From contig NZ_QNVY02000002.1 in NCBI RefSeq assembly GCF_003314435.2, forward strand, positions 310,001 through 374,000: DNA of 64,000 nt. Reading direction: 5' to 3'. Position 1 is the stretch's first letter. Every line of letters starts with the position of its first letter. Below the pieces are notes generated by a model. It was not told where the DNA came from, did not search any database, and worked only from the letters and a program-made list of their open reading frames with translations. A program made the position numbers and the translations under genes. Shown piece by piece: positions 1-7,664 of the stretch. The stretch comes from Flavobacterium petrolei (lineage in GTDB: Bacteria; Bacteroidota; Bacteroidia; Flavobacteriales; Flavobacteriaceae).

Positions 1-141
1 TTACATCCTGAAATTACAGCAATAATTGATGAATCGAGAATACCACAACAACTGATTGAAAAGGAATTGAATATAATTGCAAAGGCCAGTTTTGGTTTTG
101 GAGATGTGAATGGATGTGTGATTTTTAAGAAATACATTTAA
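1..141 (+). CDS. Beta-ketoacyl-ACP synthase, C-terminal end (partial)
   Basis: This frame is open from the first base and ends at a TAA at 139-141, giving the last 46 residues of a larger protein. The end reads SFGFGDVNGCVIFKKY, which matches the C-terminal strand of FabF-type condensing enzymes (usually SFGFGGxNxxxVF). The catalytic Cys-His-His residues lie outside the window. The following ACP and phosphopantetheinyl transferase support a fatty-acid or polyketide-type condensing role, chain-extending acyl-ACP with malonyl-ACP in the cytoplasm. Whether it belongs to a flexirubin/aryl-polyene pigment cluster cannot be decided from this fragment. Confidence 0.75.
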   Translation, partial: LHPEITAIIDESRIPQQLIEKELNIIAKASFGFGDVNGCVIFKKYI

Positions 142-196
142 TCAAAAATTTATAACTAATCTCGAATTGAAAAACATTAACAAAAAGTAAAAAATT

Positions 197-457
197 ATGA
201 ATAAAGAACAAACAATTGAAGAATTAAAGAACATAGTAAAGCCGTATATTCAAAACCAAGAAGCTTTTGATGGCCTTACAGAAGATACTGATTTTATAAA
301 TGATTTGAAAATCAATTCTGCTAATTTAGTAGATGTGATTTTAGATATCGAAGAGAAATATGACATTGTAATTGATAATGAGGCTATGGAACGCATGATT
401 AATGTAAAAGCAGCAATGGAAATTATCGAGAATAAATTATCGGAGAAAAATTCGTGA
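197..457 (+). CDS. Acyl carrier protein (specialised)
   Basis: An 86-residue acidic, helical protein of the ACP family that carries acyl intermediates on a phosphopantetheine arm. The attachment site is Ser41 in LKINSANLVDV. The canonical Asp-Ser-Leu of housekeeping AcpP is Asn-Ser-Ala here, which suggests a pathway-specific ACP rather than the fatty-acid AcpP. It sits 55 bp after a ketosynthase end and 25 bp before a phosphopantetheinyl transferase that probably activates it. All three probably form the 3' end of one biosynthetic operon whose start is outside the window. Confidence 0.85.
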   Translation: MNKEQTIEELKNIVKPYIQNQEAFDGLTEDTDFINDLKINSANLVDVILDIEEKYDIVIDNEAMERMINVKAAMEIIENKLSEKNS

Positions 458-482
458 ATTAGCAGTAAAAAGTCAGTAAAAA

Positions 483-974
483 ATGATTGGAAACGACATA
501 GTAGATTTGGCTTTAGCTAAAAAAGAAAGTAACTGGCAACGCAACCGATTTTTAGATAAAATATTTACTAAAAACGAGCAACAAATGATTTTGAATGATG
601 CGAACCCAGAAATCATGGTTTGGAATTTATGGTCCCGAAAGGAAGCAGCTTATAAAATCTACAATCGTGAAACTGGTATTCGAGGTTTTTTTCCTTTACA
701 ACTGGACTGTTCTTTCGAAAACGCAACTTTGGGAACCGTTTCCATAAAAAAGAAAATATATTTCACTCAAAGTAAAATTGAAAACGATTCAATCTATACA
801 ATTGCCGTTGCAGAAAAAAAACATTTCGACAAGATTGAAAATATTAGTTCTTCCGATGAAATCTATAAAAATAACGGAATACCTTTTATAATTGATTCTA
901 CTTCAAAAATAAAAAAACCAGTTTCCATAACTCATCACGGAAGATTTTGGAAAGGAATAACGCTGATGTATTAA
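483..974 (+). CDS. 4'-phosphopantetheinyl transferase superfamily protein
   Basis: A 163-residue protein that would transfer phosphopantetheine from coenzyme A to a carrier-protein serine. The two family motifs are visible: GNDIVDL near the N-terminus (Asp5 and Asp8, Mg2+ site) and WSRKEAAYK at residues 50-58, the W-x-x-K-E-x-x-x-K motif with Glu54 and Lys58. Length fits the short AcpS-like/half-Sfp class. It directly follows the ACP gene, its likely substrate, and ends eight bases before the convergent exonuclease gene. Family assignment is firm; pairing with this ACP is inference. Confidence 0.88.
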   Translation: MIGNDIVDLALAKKESNWQRNRFLDKIFTKNEQQMILNDANPEIMVWNLWSRKEAAYKIYNRETGIRGFFPLQLDCSFENATLGTVSIKKKIYFTQSKIENDSIYTIAVAEKKHFDKIENISSSDEIYKNNGIPFIIDSTSKIKKPVSITHHGRFWKGITLMY

Positions 975-982
975 AGAAAATA

Positions 983-1579
983 TTACTTTATACCCAATCT
1001 GGATTTCAATTTCAAAAACAATAAAGCCGTTTTATAAGCATCTTCAGCTGAAGAATTTCGGTCACTTTTAGGAATATTATAAACTGCACAAAGTTCATCT
1101 AGTGAAAATTGTTTGTCATTAATATCATTAAGTTTCCGATGCATAACATCAACATCCAGAGCTTCGTTTTTCAAACGACCGCAATCTAATCGTTCCAGGG
1201 CTGCATTGATCATTTCAACATCAAAATCTATATGGTGTCCTACTAAAATAGAGTTTCCGATAAATTCAACAAAGGATTTTATAGCATCAGGCTCCCCCAA
1301 TTTTTTCATTTTACTTTCTACTAAAAATTCATTAGAAAGACCGTTATCATGAAAGAATTTATATTGTAATAAAACTGCTTCAAAACTATCACCAATAGCA
1401 ATACTATCATTAGTAACAGCAAATGATCCAATAGACATAATGACATCTTTATCAGGATTTAATCCCGAAGTTTCAGTGGAGAAAACAACAAATCGAGTGG
1501 ATTTTTTATCAAATTTAGAAACATAGGTTTTCCAAAATTCAGGATATTCTTTGTTAATATTTTTTAGCCAGTCTAACAT
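983..1579 (-). CDS. DnaQ-like (DEDDh) 3'-5' exonuclease-fold protein with substituted active site
   Basis: A 198-residue protein with the layout of the DnaQ/epsilon exonuclease domain. Motif I reads FSTETSGL (residues 33-40), so the usual first Asp of D-x-E is Ser34, while Glu36 is kept. Motif II is intact (VGHHIDFD, Asp120). In motif III the usual His five residues before the last Asp is Asn175 (RNSSAEDA, Asp180 kept). Two of five catalytic positions are therefore changed. It lies two bases after the stop of the upstream cNMP/CBS/DUF294 gene and is almost certainly co-transcribed with it. It may be a weak or dead nuclease acting as a binding partner; that is inference. Confidence 0.8.
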   Translation of the reverse strand: MLDWLKNINKEYPEFWKTYVSKFDKKSTRFVVFSTETSGLNPDKDVIMSIGSFAVTNDSIAIGDSFEAVLLQYKFFHDNGLSNEFLVESKMKKLGEPDAIKSFVEFIGNSILVGHHIDFDVEMINAALERLDCGRLKNEALDVDVMHRKLNDINDKQFSLDELCAVYNIPKSDRNSSAEDAYKTALLFLKLKSRLGIK

Positions 1580-1581
1580 AA

Positions 1582-3498
1582 TTATGAAAATTGAGTTAGT
1601 TGAAATTTACTTTTAATTAATTCTTCTAATTCCTTCATTGGAGCCAAGGCATTTTTCAATTTTTCTCTATCAATTTTTGAAAGTTCATTCAAATTTATAA
1701 ATTGACCGGAGTTATCATTCTTTAAACCTTCGAGAGTTCTAAATTTGGATAAAATTAAAAATGCTTCCGCACAATTTAGATAAATTTCAGCATGTTTTGG
1801 ATCCGTAATGGATAATTGCTTGAACCTTTGAAAAGTGTTATTGATTCCTCTGATATCAAAATTTAAAATAAATAAACGTGCACCATCAATCAGAGGCATC
1901 AAAGCACGAGTTTTGATATCAAATTTATCTTTGTTAGGACCTTCTTCTTCCACAATGAAATTCTTGAAAAAAGTCAATGGTGAATTTTTTCTCAAAGCAT
2001 CATTACCAAAGAAATCAAAGAAGAGCGTATTGTTTTTGGCATTTTTAAAAACAACATTTCCTATGGCATCTTCAATTTTTTGTTCGCCAAAAGTAATTTC
2101 GTAATCAAAGAAAATACTACTTAAATCAGTACTGTTTTCACCGGGAGTATTCATCCAACTGTCATATTGTTTTGTCCAATCGGTCAGGGATTTACACCAA
2201 AGCATATTGCTTCCCATGTGTCCGTTTGGACATAATTCATAACCTATTTTTTCTAGTGTTGCAGTTGTCTTTTTTCCAAGTCTAAGGAAATAATCTTTTA
2301 CTTCACGATATTTTTCAGCAGCAACATCTTCAAAAATTAAGATACTGTCCTGATCCGTTAACAGTAATTGTTCTTTTCTTCCTTGACTTCCTATACTTAA
2401 CCACGCAAAACGTGCAGGAGGAGAGCCTAAATCCAAAATAGATAATTCAACGGAGCGTTTAATGATAGCTAAATTAATCTCGCTGGCAATATTGAAAATG
2501 TGTGAAAGCGGAATATTTTTAGAAATTGAAGTCTGAATTAAATCAGTGAGGCGTTCCCGAATTTGTTTTAGTTCTTTTGGTGATTGGCAACGTTTTATTT
2601 CTTTGATCAAAACCCCTGGATTATTGGCTTGAGCCACTATTAAATCGTGCTCTGATATAATTCCTTTCACTTCTGATTTGTCAGTTCCATCATGAGTTAC
2701 ACACAAATGCGTCACATTGTGCTTTAACATCAATAATTGAGCTTCCGCAAGAGAAACATTTTCAACTACTGTGATCACTGGTGATGACATGATTTTATCC
2801 ACTGAAACAGTTAGTGGATATCTACCAGTGGCTATTTTAGAACGCATATCCGTATCGGTAATGATCCCCAAAGGGATATTATTATCGCATACTACGATAT
2901 TATTTTTTAATGATTCGGTCATTAATTGCGCAACGTCTTTTACAAGTGCTGTTCCCACTGTTTTTAAAGGGGAAGTATTATAGGATAATGATTGAAAATA
3001 TTGCATTTCCGATTGCTGATCCGAATAGAACACATTATCAGAAATCAATTTTCCTATTAGATTTTCTTTGTCTTTTGGATTACGGGTGTTTACGGCAAAA
3101 CTTTCCAATAAGAAATTTAAAACTTCAGAATTATTGGCTACAAAAGGGCGAAAAGTAGCTATGGGAATAGCGTAAACAATAGTTTCTTCTCTCGCTTTAG
3201 CGGTCATCATATAATTGTTTTTGGCAAAAAACGGGCGTAAACCAAAAATATCTCCTTCGTTACATTTGTTTAATAATGTTTCCTCAGCATCAGCTATAAC
3301 AGATAAATTAATTACTCCCGAAGCTACTACATAAAAGCTATCATGCAATAAATCATTGATTTGAAATAGTATTTTATGTTTTTCCAAATTTACAACACGA
3401 ATGCTGATTGCAATTTCAGATAACTCTTCAAATGTCAAGTGATTAAATGGTGGATATTCCTTTAAAAAATCAGCAATGTGTTCAGCAATTGTATTCAT
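1582..3498 (-). CDS. cNMP-binding / CBS / DUF294 nucleotidyltransferase-like protein
   Basis: About 638 residues starting at MNTIAEHIADF; an in-frame ATG 14 codons upstream adds a segment unlike the family start. In order: a cyclic-nucleotide-binding-like domain (about 5-125), two CBS domains (about 175-290) that often bind adenine nucleotides, then a DUF294 nucleotidyltransferase core with GSQGRKEQ and TDQDSILIF, matching the G-S and D-x-D metal signature of GlnD-like transferases, and a helical C-terminal domain. The architecture suggests a cytoplasmic nucleotide-sensing regulator; its modification target is unknown. It is the first gene of a two-gene operon with the exonuclease-fold protein. 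Confidence 0.85.
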   Translation of the reverse strand: MNTIAEHIADFLKEYPPFNHLTFEELSEIAISIRVVNLEKHKILFQINDLLHDSFYVVASGVINLSVIADAEETLLNKCNEGDIFGLRPFFAKNNYMMTAKAREETIVYAIPIATFRPFVANNSEVLNFLLESFAVNTRNPKDKENLIGKLISDNVFYSDQQSEMQYFQSLSYNTSPLKTVGTALVKDVAQLMTESLKNNIVVCDNNIPLGIITDTDMRSKIATGRYPLTVSVDKIMSSPVITVVENVSLAEAQLLMLKHNVTHLCVTHDGTDKSEVKGIISEHDLIVAQANNPGVLIKEIKRCQSPKELKQIRERLTDLIQTSISKNIPLSHIFNIASEINLAIIKRSVELSILDLGSPPARFAWLSIGSQGRKEQLLLTDQDSILIFEDVAAEKYREVKDYFLRLGKKTTATLEKIGYELCPNGHMGSNMLWCKSLTDWTKQYDSWMNTPGENSTDLSSIFFDYEITFGEQKIEDAIGNVVFKNAKNNTLFFDFFGNDALRKNSPLTFFKNFIVEEEGPNKDKFDIKTRALMPLIDGARLFILNFDIRGINNTFQRFKQLSITDPKHAEIYLNCAEAFLILSKFRTLEGLKNDNSGQFINLNELSKIDREKLKNALAPMKELEELIKSKFQLTQFS

Positions 3499-3681
3499 AG
3501 TGTAACAAATAAATAATCTATATTTCTGTAAAAATAACAAATTTAAAAATTATAACACTACCAATAATAAGGCAAAATAGTTAAATTATACATTACTTAA
3601 TTTTTTCATAAATTAAAAGAGCAATATGATGAATTATGTCAACTTTTTTTACTTTTATACCTTAACCAATACATTTAAATT

Positions 3682-4188
3682 ATGAAAGTACTTAGAAAAA
3701 TACATTTTTCTCTTATTGCATTATTGATTGTGAATTTTATTAATGCGCAGGATAAACCCATAACAACAAAGGAAGTTGTTACCGGTAAAATTAATGGAGC
3801 CACAATCACCATTAATTATGGAAGTCCTTCGGTAAAAGGTAGAGAGATTTGGGGAAAATTGGTTCCATTTAATCAAGTTTGGCGTGCTGGAGCCAATGAT
3901 GCTACAACTTTTGAAACTGATAAAGAGGTTTTGATAGAAGGTGCTAAATTGCCAGCTGGTAAATATTCTTTCTTCATAATACCAAATGACAAAGAATGTA
4001 CAATAATTTTCAATAAAGAAGCCAAACAATGGGGAGCTTATAAATATAAAGAAAATGAAGATCAATTAAGAGTTACGGTTAAGCAAGAAGTTGCTAAATC
4101 GAAAACTGAAAAATTAGTTTACGTTATCGAAAAAGATAGGGTTTCGTTGAATTGGGATAATTGGATGATACCATTTTCAGTAAAGTAA
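3682..4188 (+). CDS. DUF2911 domain-containing secreted protein
   Basis: A 168-residue protein with a Sec signal peptide (hydrophobic core about 10-20, INAQ cleavage region). The rest is one DUF2911 domain, recognised by NYGSPSVKGREIWGKLVPF, VWRAGANDATTFET and LPAGKYSFF. The family is very common in Bacteroidota and has no established biochemical function; it is probably a periplasmic or outer-membrane-associated beta-rich protein. It is a single gene between the divergent DUF294 operon and a convergent sugar operon, with its own terminator hairpin just after the stop. Confidence 0.85.
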   Translation: MKVLRKIHFSLIALLIVNFINAQDKPITTKEVVTGKINGATITINYGSPSVKGREIWGKLVPFNQVWRAGANDATTFETDKEVLIEGAKLPAGKYSFFIIPNDKECTIIFNKEAKQWGAYKYKENEDQLRVTVKQEVAKSKTEKLVYVIEKDRVSLNWDNWMIPFSVK

Positions 4189-4216
4189 GTTGATAGATTT
4201 TTATAATTTCATAAAC

Positions 4217-4246
4217 AGCATCTGCAATAGTAGATGCTCTTTTTTT
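4217..4246 (+). terminator. Rho-independent terminator after the DUF2911 gene
   Basis: AGCATCT (4217-4223) pairs with AGATGCT (4232-4238) across an 8-base loop and is followed by a C and a run of T. It starts 28 bases after the DUF2911 stop. Confidence 0.7.
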
Positions 4247-4382
4247 ATGGTATATATACTGGTTTCTTACAAATTCTATTTTACATAATATAAATTATAG
4301 TTCATTTAGATGTCTTGTAATATTATAACTTTATAATGTACTTTTAATAAACTCTTATTTATGATGTATCTATATAAAACAT

Positions 4383-4420
4383 AAAGACACGAACAATGAA
4401 CATACATTATTCGTGTCTTT
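4383..4420 (-). terminator. Terminator at the end of the sugar operon
   Basis: A 16-base stem (4383-4398 with 4405-4420, one G-U pair, 6-base loop). It lies 13 bases past the stop of the minus-strand sugar transporter. T-rich sequence follows on the plus strand and a weaker one on the minus strand, so it may work in both directions between two convergent genes. Confidence 0.65.
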
Positions 4421-4432
4421 TCTTTTTTAAAT

Positions 4433-5770
4433 TTAAACTGTAACTACAATTTTCTTGGATGTTATAAACGTACTATACCCATAATACGCAACTACAGCCA
4501 AACATATCAATGGCAAAATAAAAGAAAAATTAACTTCTGGAATAAAACCAAATAATTTAATATCTGCAAAACCCGATCCGCCTAAATCTAAAATACTTCC
4601 TTGTAAAACCGGCATCAGTGCGCCACCAACGATAGCCATAACTAAACCTGCAGACCCAATTTTTGCTTCGTCTCCCATATCTTTTAGTGCTATTCCATAA
4701 ATTGTTGGAAACATAACGGACATGAAAATTGAAATACAAACCAGCGAAATTAATCCAGGCATTCCTTGTAATACAATCGCTCCAGCTGCGCAAATAACTC
4801 CTCCAATACCAAATAACATTAATATTTTTGAAGGATTTATGGTTTTCATTAAACCAGTTCCAATCCATCGGCCCATTAAAAATAAAATCATGGCCGCTAT
4901 GTTGTAATATGTGGCCGTTAAATCTAATCCGAATGTTTTATTGATGTTGTCTACATATTGAAAAATAAAGGTCCAACACATAATTTGCGCACCAACATAA
5001 AAAGCTTGCGCAATTACGCCATGTTTGTAATTTTTATTTGCAAATAACTTTTTAAATGATTCCGATACCGACATTTTATCTTCTTGTGCCGTTTTAGGCA
5101 TTTTTGTTAAAATAATAATGATTAAAATTACTAAGACAAAAATTCCTAATCCAATATACGGGATACTTATAATATCTAAATCATTTTCACGAATACTGGC
5201 CAACTCACTTGAGGTTAAAGCTTTATACGCTTCTTGAGTATAGTCATCTGATTTTATTTCTTTAATAACTAAAAACTGCGCCATCACTAATCCAGTTATC
5301 GCTCCAATTGGGTTAAATGCTTGCGCTAAATTCAAACGCTGGGTTGCGGTTTCTTTATTTCCAAGGAATAAAATCAAAGGGTTTGAAGTAGTTTCCAGAA
5401 ATGCTAATCCACAAGTAATCACCCATAATGAAATAAGAAAAAATGTATAACTTTGGTAATGTGCTGCCGGATAGAATAAAAAAGCACCCGTTGCATATAA
5501 AATAAGCCCTACTATTATTCCCGATTTATAGCTGTATTTTCTAATGAATAATGCCGCTGGCAATGCCATGAAGAAATAGCCAAAATAAAAAGCAAATTGT
5601 ACTAATGACGCTTGTGTATTTGATAGTTCCGGCATCACTTTTTTGAAAGTTGAAACCATCGGAGTTGTTAAATCATTGGCAATTCCCCACAGCGCAAATA
5701 ATATGGTTATGATGATAAATTGAAAAGCGAATTCCTTACTGACTACAGGGATTTTTTTGAATTGATTCAT
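4433..5770 (-). CDS. Sugar MFS transporter (FucP/glucose-galactose type)
   Basis: A 445-residue inner-membrane protein with about 12 hydrophobic segments, similar in length and pattern to the FucP-type sugar:H+ symporters of the major facilitator superfamily. Recognisable segments include FALWGIANDLTTPM near the N-terminus and LETTSNPLILFLG and RLNLAQAFNPIGAITG in the first half, which are typical of the FucP subgroup. It is the last gene of an operon with a LamB-type porin, a ketose 3-epimerase-like enzyme and a PfkB kinase, so it probably imports a monosaccharide, perhaps fructose or another ketohexose. The substrate is inferred from neighbours only. Confidence 0.88.
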   Translation of the reverse strand: MNQFKKIPVVSKEFAFQFIIITILFALWGIANDLTTPMVSTFKKVMPELSNTQASLVQFAFYFGYFFMALPAALFIRKYSYKSGIIVGLILYATGAFLFYPAAHYQSYTFFLISLWVITCGLAFLETTSNPLILFLGNKETATQRLNLAQAFNPIGAITGLVMAQFLVIKEIKSDDYTQEAYKALTSSELASIRENDLDIISIPYIGLGIFVLVILIIIILTKMPKTAQEDKMSVSESFKKLFANKNYKHGVIAQAFYVGAQIMCWTFIFQYVDNINKTFGLDLTATYYNIAAMILFLMGRWIGTGLMKTINPSKILMLFGIGGVICAAGAIVLQGMPGLISLVCISIFMSVMFPTIYGIALKDMGDEAKIGSAGLVMAIVGGALMPVLQGSILDLGGSGFADIKLFGFIPEVNFSFILPLICLAVVAYYGYSTFITSKKIVVTV

Positions 5771-5790
5771 TGTTGGGTTGGTTTAATTGG

Positions 5791-6729
5791 TTAGTTATGA
5801 ATTGTTGCTGATTCCTTGATTTTCGTTTCTATTTTATCAAATCCAGATAAGAAATCATCGATTTCCGAGGATGAAATTACTGGGTTTGCGCCTTCATTTT
5901 GGGCAACAATTGCACCTACGGCACTGGCAAAATTAATGGCGTATTGTGGGTCTTCTCCATTCAACAACATTATAATTAAGGAAGCTAAAAATGAATCTCC
6001 TGAACCCACAGTATCAACTACATTTACTTTGAAACCACAATTATGATAAAAAGTATCATTACAATATAAAACTGCGCCATGAGATCCAAGAGTAACACAA
6101 ACAGTATCAGTGTTGGTTTCCTTTGCAATGAATTTGATATTTTGCTCCAATGACCTTTTATTTGAATTTAAATCTTCGCAAATTTCATTTAACTCATCAT
6201 CGTTAAACTTAATAAAATCAGCTGCATGCAATAAATCCAAAACATTTTTCTTGGTGTAATGTGGCACTCTTAAATTCACATCAAATATTTTATATTTTGC
6301 TACCGCTAAAAGTTGTTCCAATGTTTTTCTGGAAACTAAATCTCTAGAAGATAAACTTCCGTAAACAAAAAAGTCTGCTTTTTCAACAATAGAAATATTC
6401 TCATTTGAAATTTCAATTTTGTCCCACGCTGAAGGATAATTGATATCATACGAAGCATTTCCTTTTTCATTCAAAATAACATTGACTAAACCCGTTGGAT
6501 AATTATCCTTCACTTGAACAGCATCAGTGTTAATTCCTGAAACATTCAAATACTCTATTAATTCTTTTCCGTTTAAATCGTTCCCTACTCCACTGATAAC
6601 GGAAACCTTCCCTCCTAGCGAATTTAATCTTGAAGCTACGTTCAATGGGGCTCCACCAATTTTTTTGTGCTCGAGAAATACATCAAAAAGGATTTCTCCA
6701 AAACAAACACCGTTTAATTTCTTTTTCAT
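5791..6729 (-). CDS. PfkB-family carbohydrate kinase (fructokinase-like)
   Basis: A 312-residue cytoplasmic kinase of the PfkB/ribokinase family that phosphorylates a sugar with ATP. The N-terminal GGAPLNVASRLNSLGG (25-40) is the family substrate-site signature, and DTVGSGDSFLAS (239-250) is the second signature with catalytic base Asp245. The GGAPxNVA form and the length resemble bacterial fructokinases. It lies between the epimerase gene (55 bp upstream) and the transporter (20 bp downstream). A route from ketose to fructose to fructose 6-phosphate would fit the operon, but the phosphorylated sugar is not proven by sequence. Confidence 0.85.
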   Translation of the reverse strand: MKKKLNGVCFGEILFDVFLEHKKIGGAPLNVASRLNSLGGKVSVISGVGNDLNGKELIEYLNVSGINTDAVQVKDNYPTGLVNVILNEKGNASYDINYPSAWDKIEISNENISIVEKADFFVYGSLSSRDLVSRKTLEQLLAVAKYKIFDVNLRVPHYTKKNVLDLLHAADFIKFNDDELNEICEDLNSNKRSLEQNIKFIAKETNTDTVCVTLGSHGAVLYCNDTFYHNCGFKVNVVDTVGSGDSFLASLIIMLLNGEDPQYAINFASAVGAIVAQNEGANPVISSSEIDDFLSGFDKIETKIKESATIHN

Positions 6730-6784
6730 TTTTTTGATTTTTATTGTAAAAAAGCATTGAACAATTACTTTTTTTTAGGTTTAT

Positions 6785-7639
6785 TTATAGTTGATTGGGA
6801 TACCATTTGTCTACCATTTTCTTCATAAAAGCAAGACTACCTTTGGCGAGATCTTCTGAGTTGTATTTAGAAGGTCTCCACAAGGAAGTTGGTCCAACTA
6901 ATGCTGTAATTTCTGAAGAAAAATTCTCCAAAACTAGCGGACCTTGATAGTCAATGGCTGCCAAAGCTTTGAAAAAATCATCCCAATGCACGTTGCCTTC
7001 ACCGGTCATACCGCGATCACTTTCCGTTATATGTATATGTTTTAATCTGTTTCCTACACGAATAATGGGATCATAGAAATTTCGCTCTTCAATATTCATG
7101 TGAAAAGTATCCAGGTGCAATCCTATGTTAGGTTTTCCGATAGATTCAATCATATCAAGCACTTCATCTGCAGCAGTAAAAACGTAACTTTCATACCGAT
7201 TAATAGGTTCGGGAGCAATAGTGATATTTCTTTTGTTGGCATAATCAGCAACTTCCGTAAATACTTGCTGAATAATTATTCTTTCTTCTTTAGTACAAGG
7301 ATTTCCGGTAAACGTTCCAATTGCGGAATGCAAAACCCCTCCTAAAAAATCACCTTCCATTTCGGCTACTTTGTCAAGAGCTGATTTTATAAGCGATGTT
7401 GCTTGTTCAGGATATAAAGGAATGTGACAGTTTGCGGGTAAATTCAATGTACAACGACCGGAAATACGGTTGTCGTCAAGTAGTTTTTTTGTTGTTTCAG
7501 CATCGAAATCTAATGAACTTGGTAGGATAATTTCAAGCATATCAAAACCATATTCAGCGGTCTTTTCTATTGCAAAACGGCCTCCTTCAGCAGTCCATCC
7601 GGGGATAAATGATAAAATTGTTGTTCCAAAAATTGGCAT
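6785..7639 (-). CDS. Ketose 3-epimerase-like TIM-barrel enzyme
   Basis: A 284-residue AP-endonuclease-2-type TIM barrel. The four putative metal ligands are Glu144 (APEPINRYE), Asp177 (HLDTFHMNIEE), His203 (HIHITESDRG) and Glu238 (LVLENF). The 33-26-35 spacing equals that remembered for the metal ligands of the D-psicose/D-tagatose 3-epimerases, and LDTFHMNIEE is a hallmark of that group. This points to C3 epimerisation of a free ketose rather than a generic sugar-phosphate isomerase. It follows the porin gene by 25 bp and precedes the fructokinase-like gene. Exact substrate (psicose, tagatose, sorbose or a rarer ketose) is open. Confidence 0.75.
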   Translation of the reverse strand: MPIFGTTILSFIPGWTAEGGRFAIEKTAEYGFDMLEIILPSSLDFDAETTKKLLDDNRISGRCTLNLPANCHIPLYPEQATSLIKSALDKVAEMEGDFLGGVLHSAIGTFTGNPCTKEERIIIQQVFTEVADYANKRNITIAPEPINRYESYVFTAADEVLDMIESIGKPNIGLHLDTFHMNIEERNFYDPIIRVGNRLKHIHITESDRGMTGEGNVHWDDFFKALAAIDYQGPLVLENFSSEITALVGPTSLWRPSKYNSEDLAKGSLAFMKKMVDKWYPNQL

Positions 7640-7664
7640 ATCTATATAATTTTAAATTTATTTC

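Noticed and set aside
3499-3540. Earlier start for the DUF294 protein
   Set aside because: The extra 14 residues are hydrophobic and unlike the family, whose N-terminus aligns with the internal Met.
4557-4868. Antisense open frame of about 100 codons in the sugar transporter gene
   Set aside because: It is out of frame within a clear MFS gene on the same strand and has no family features; a shadow of the real gene.
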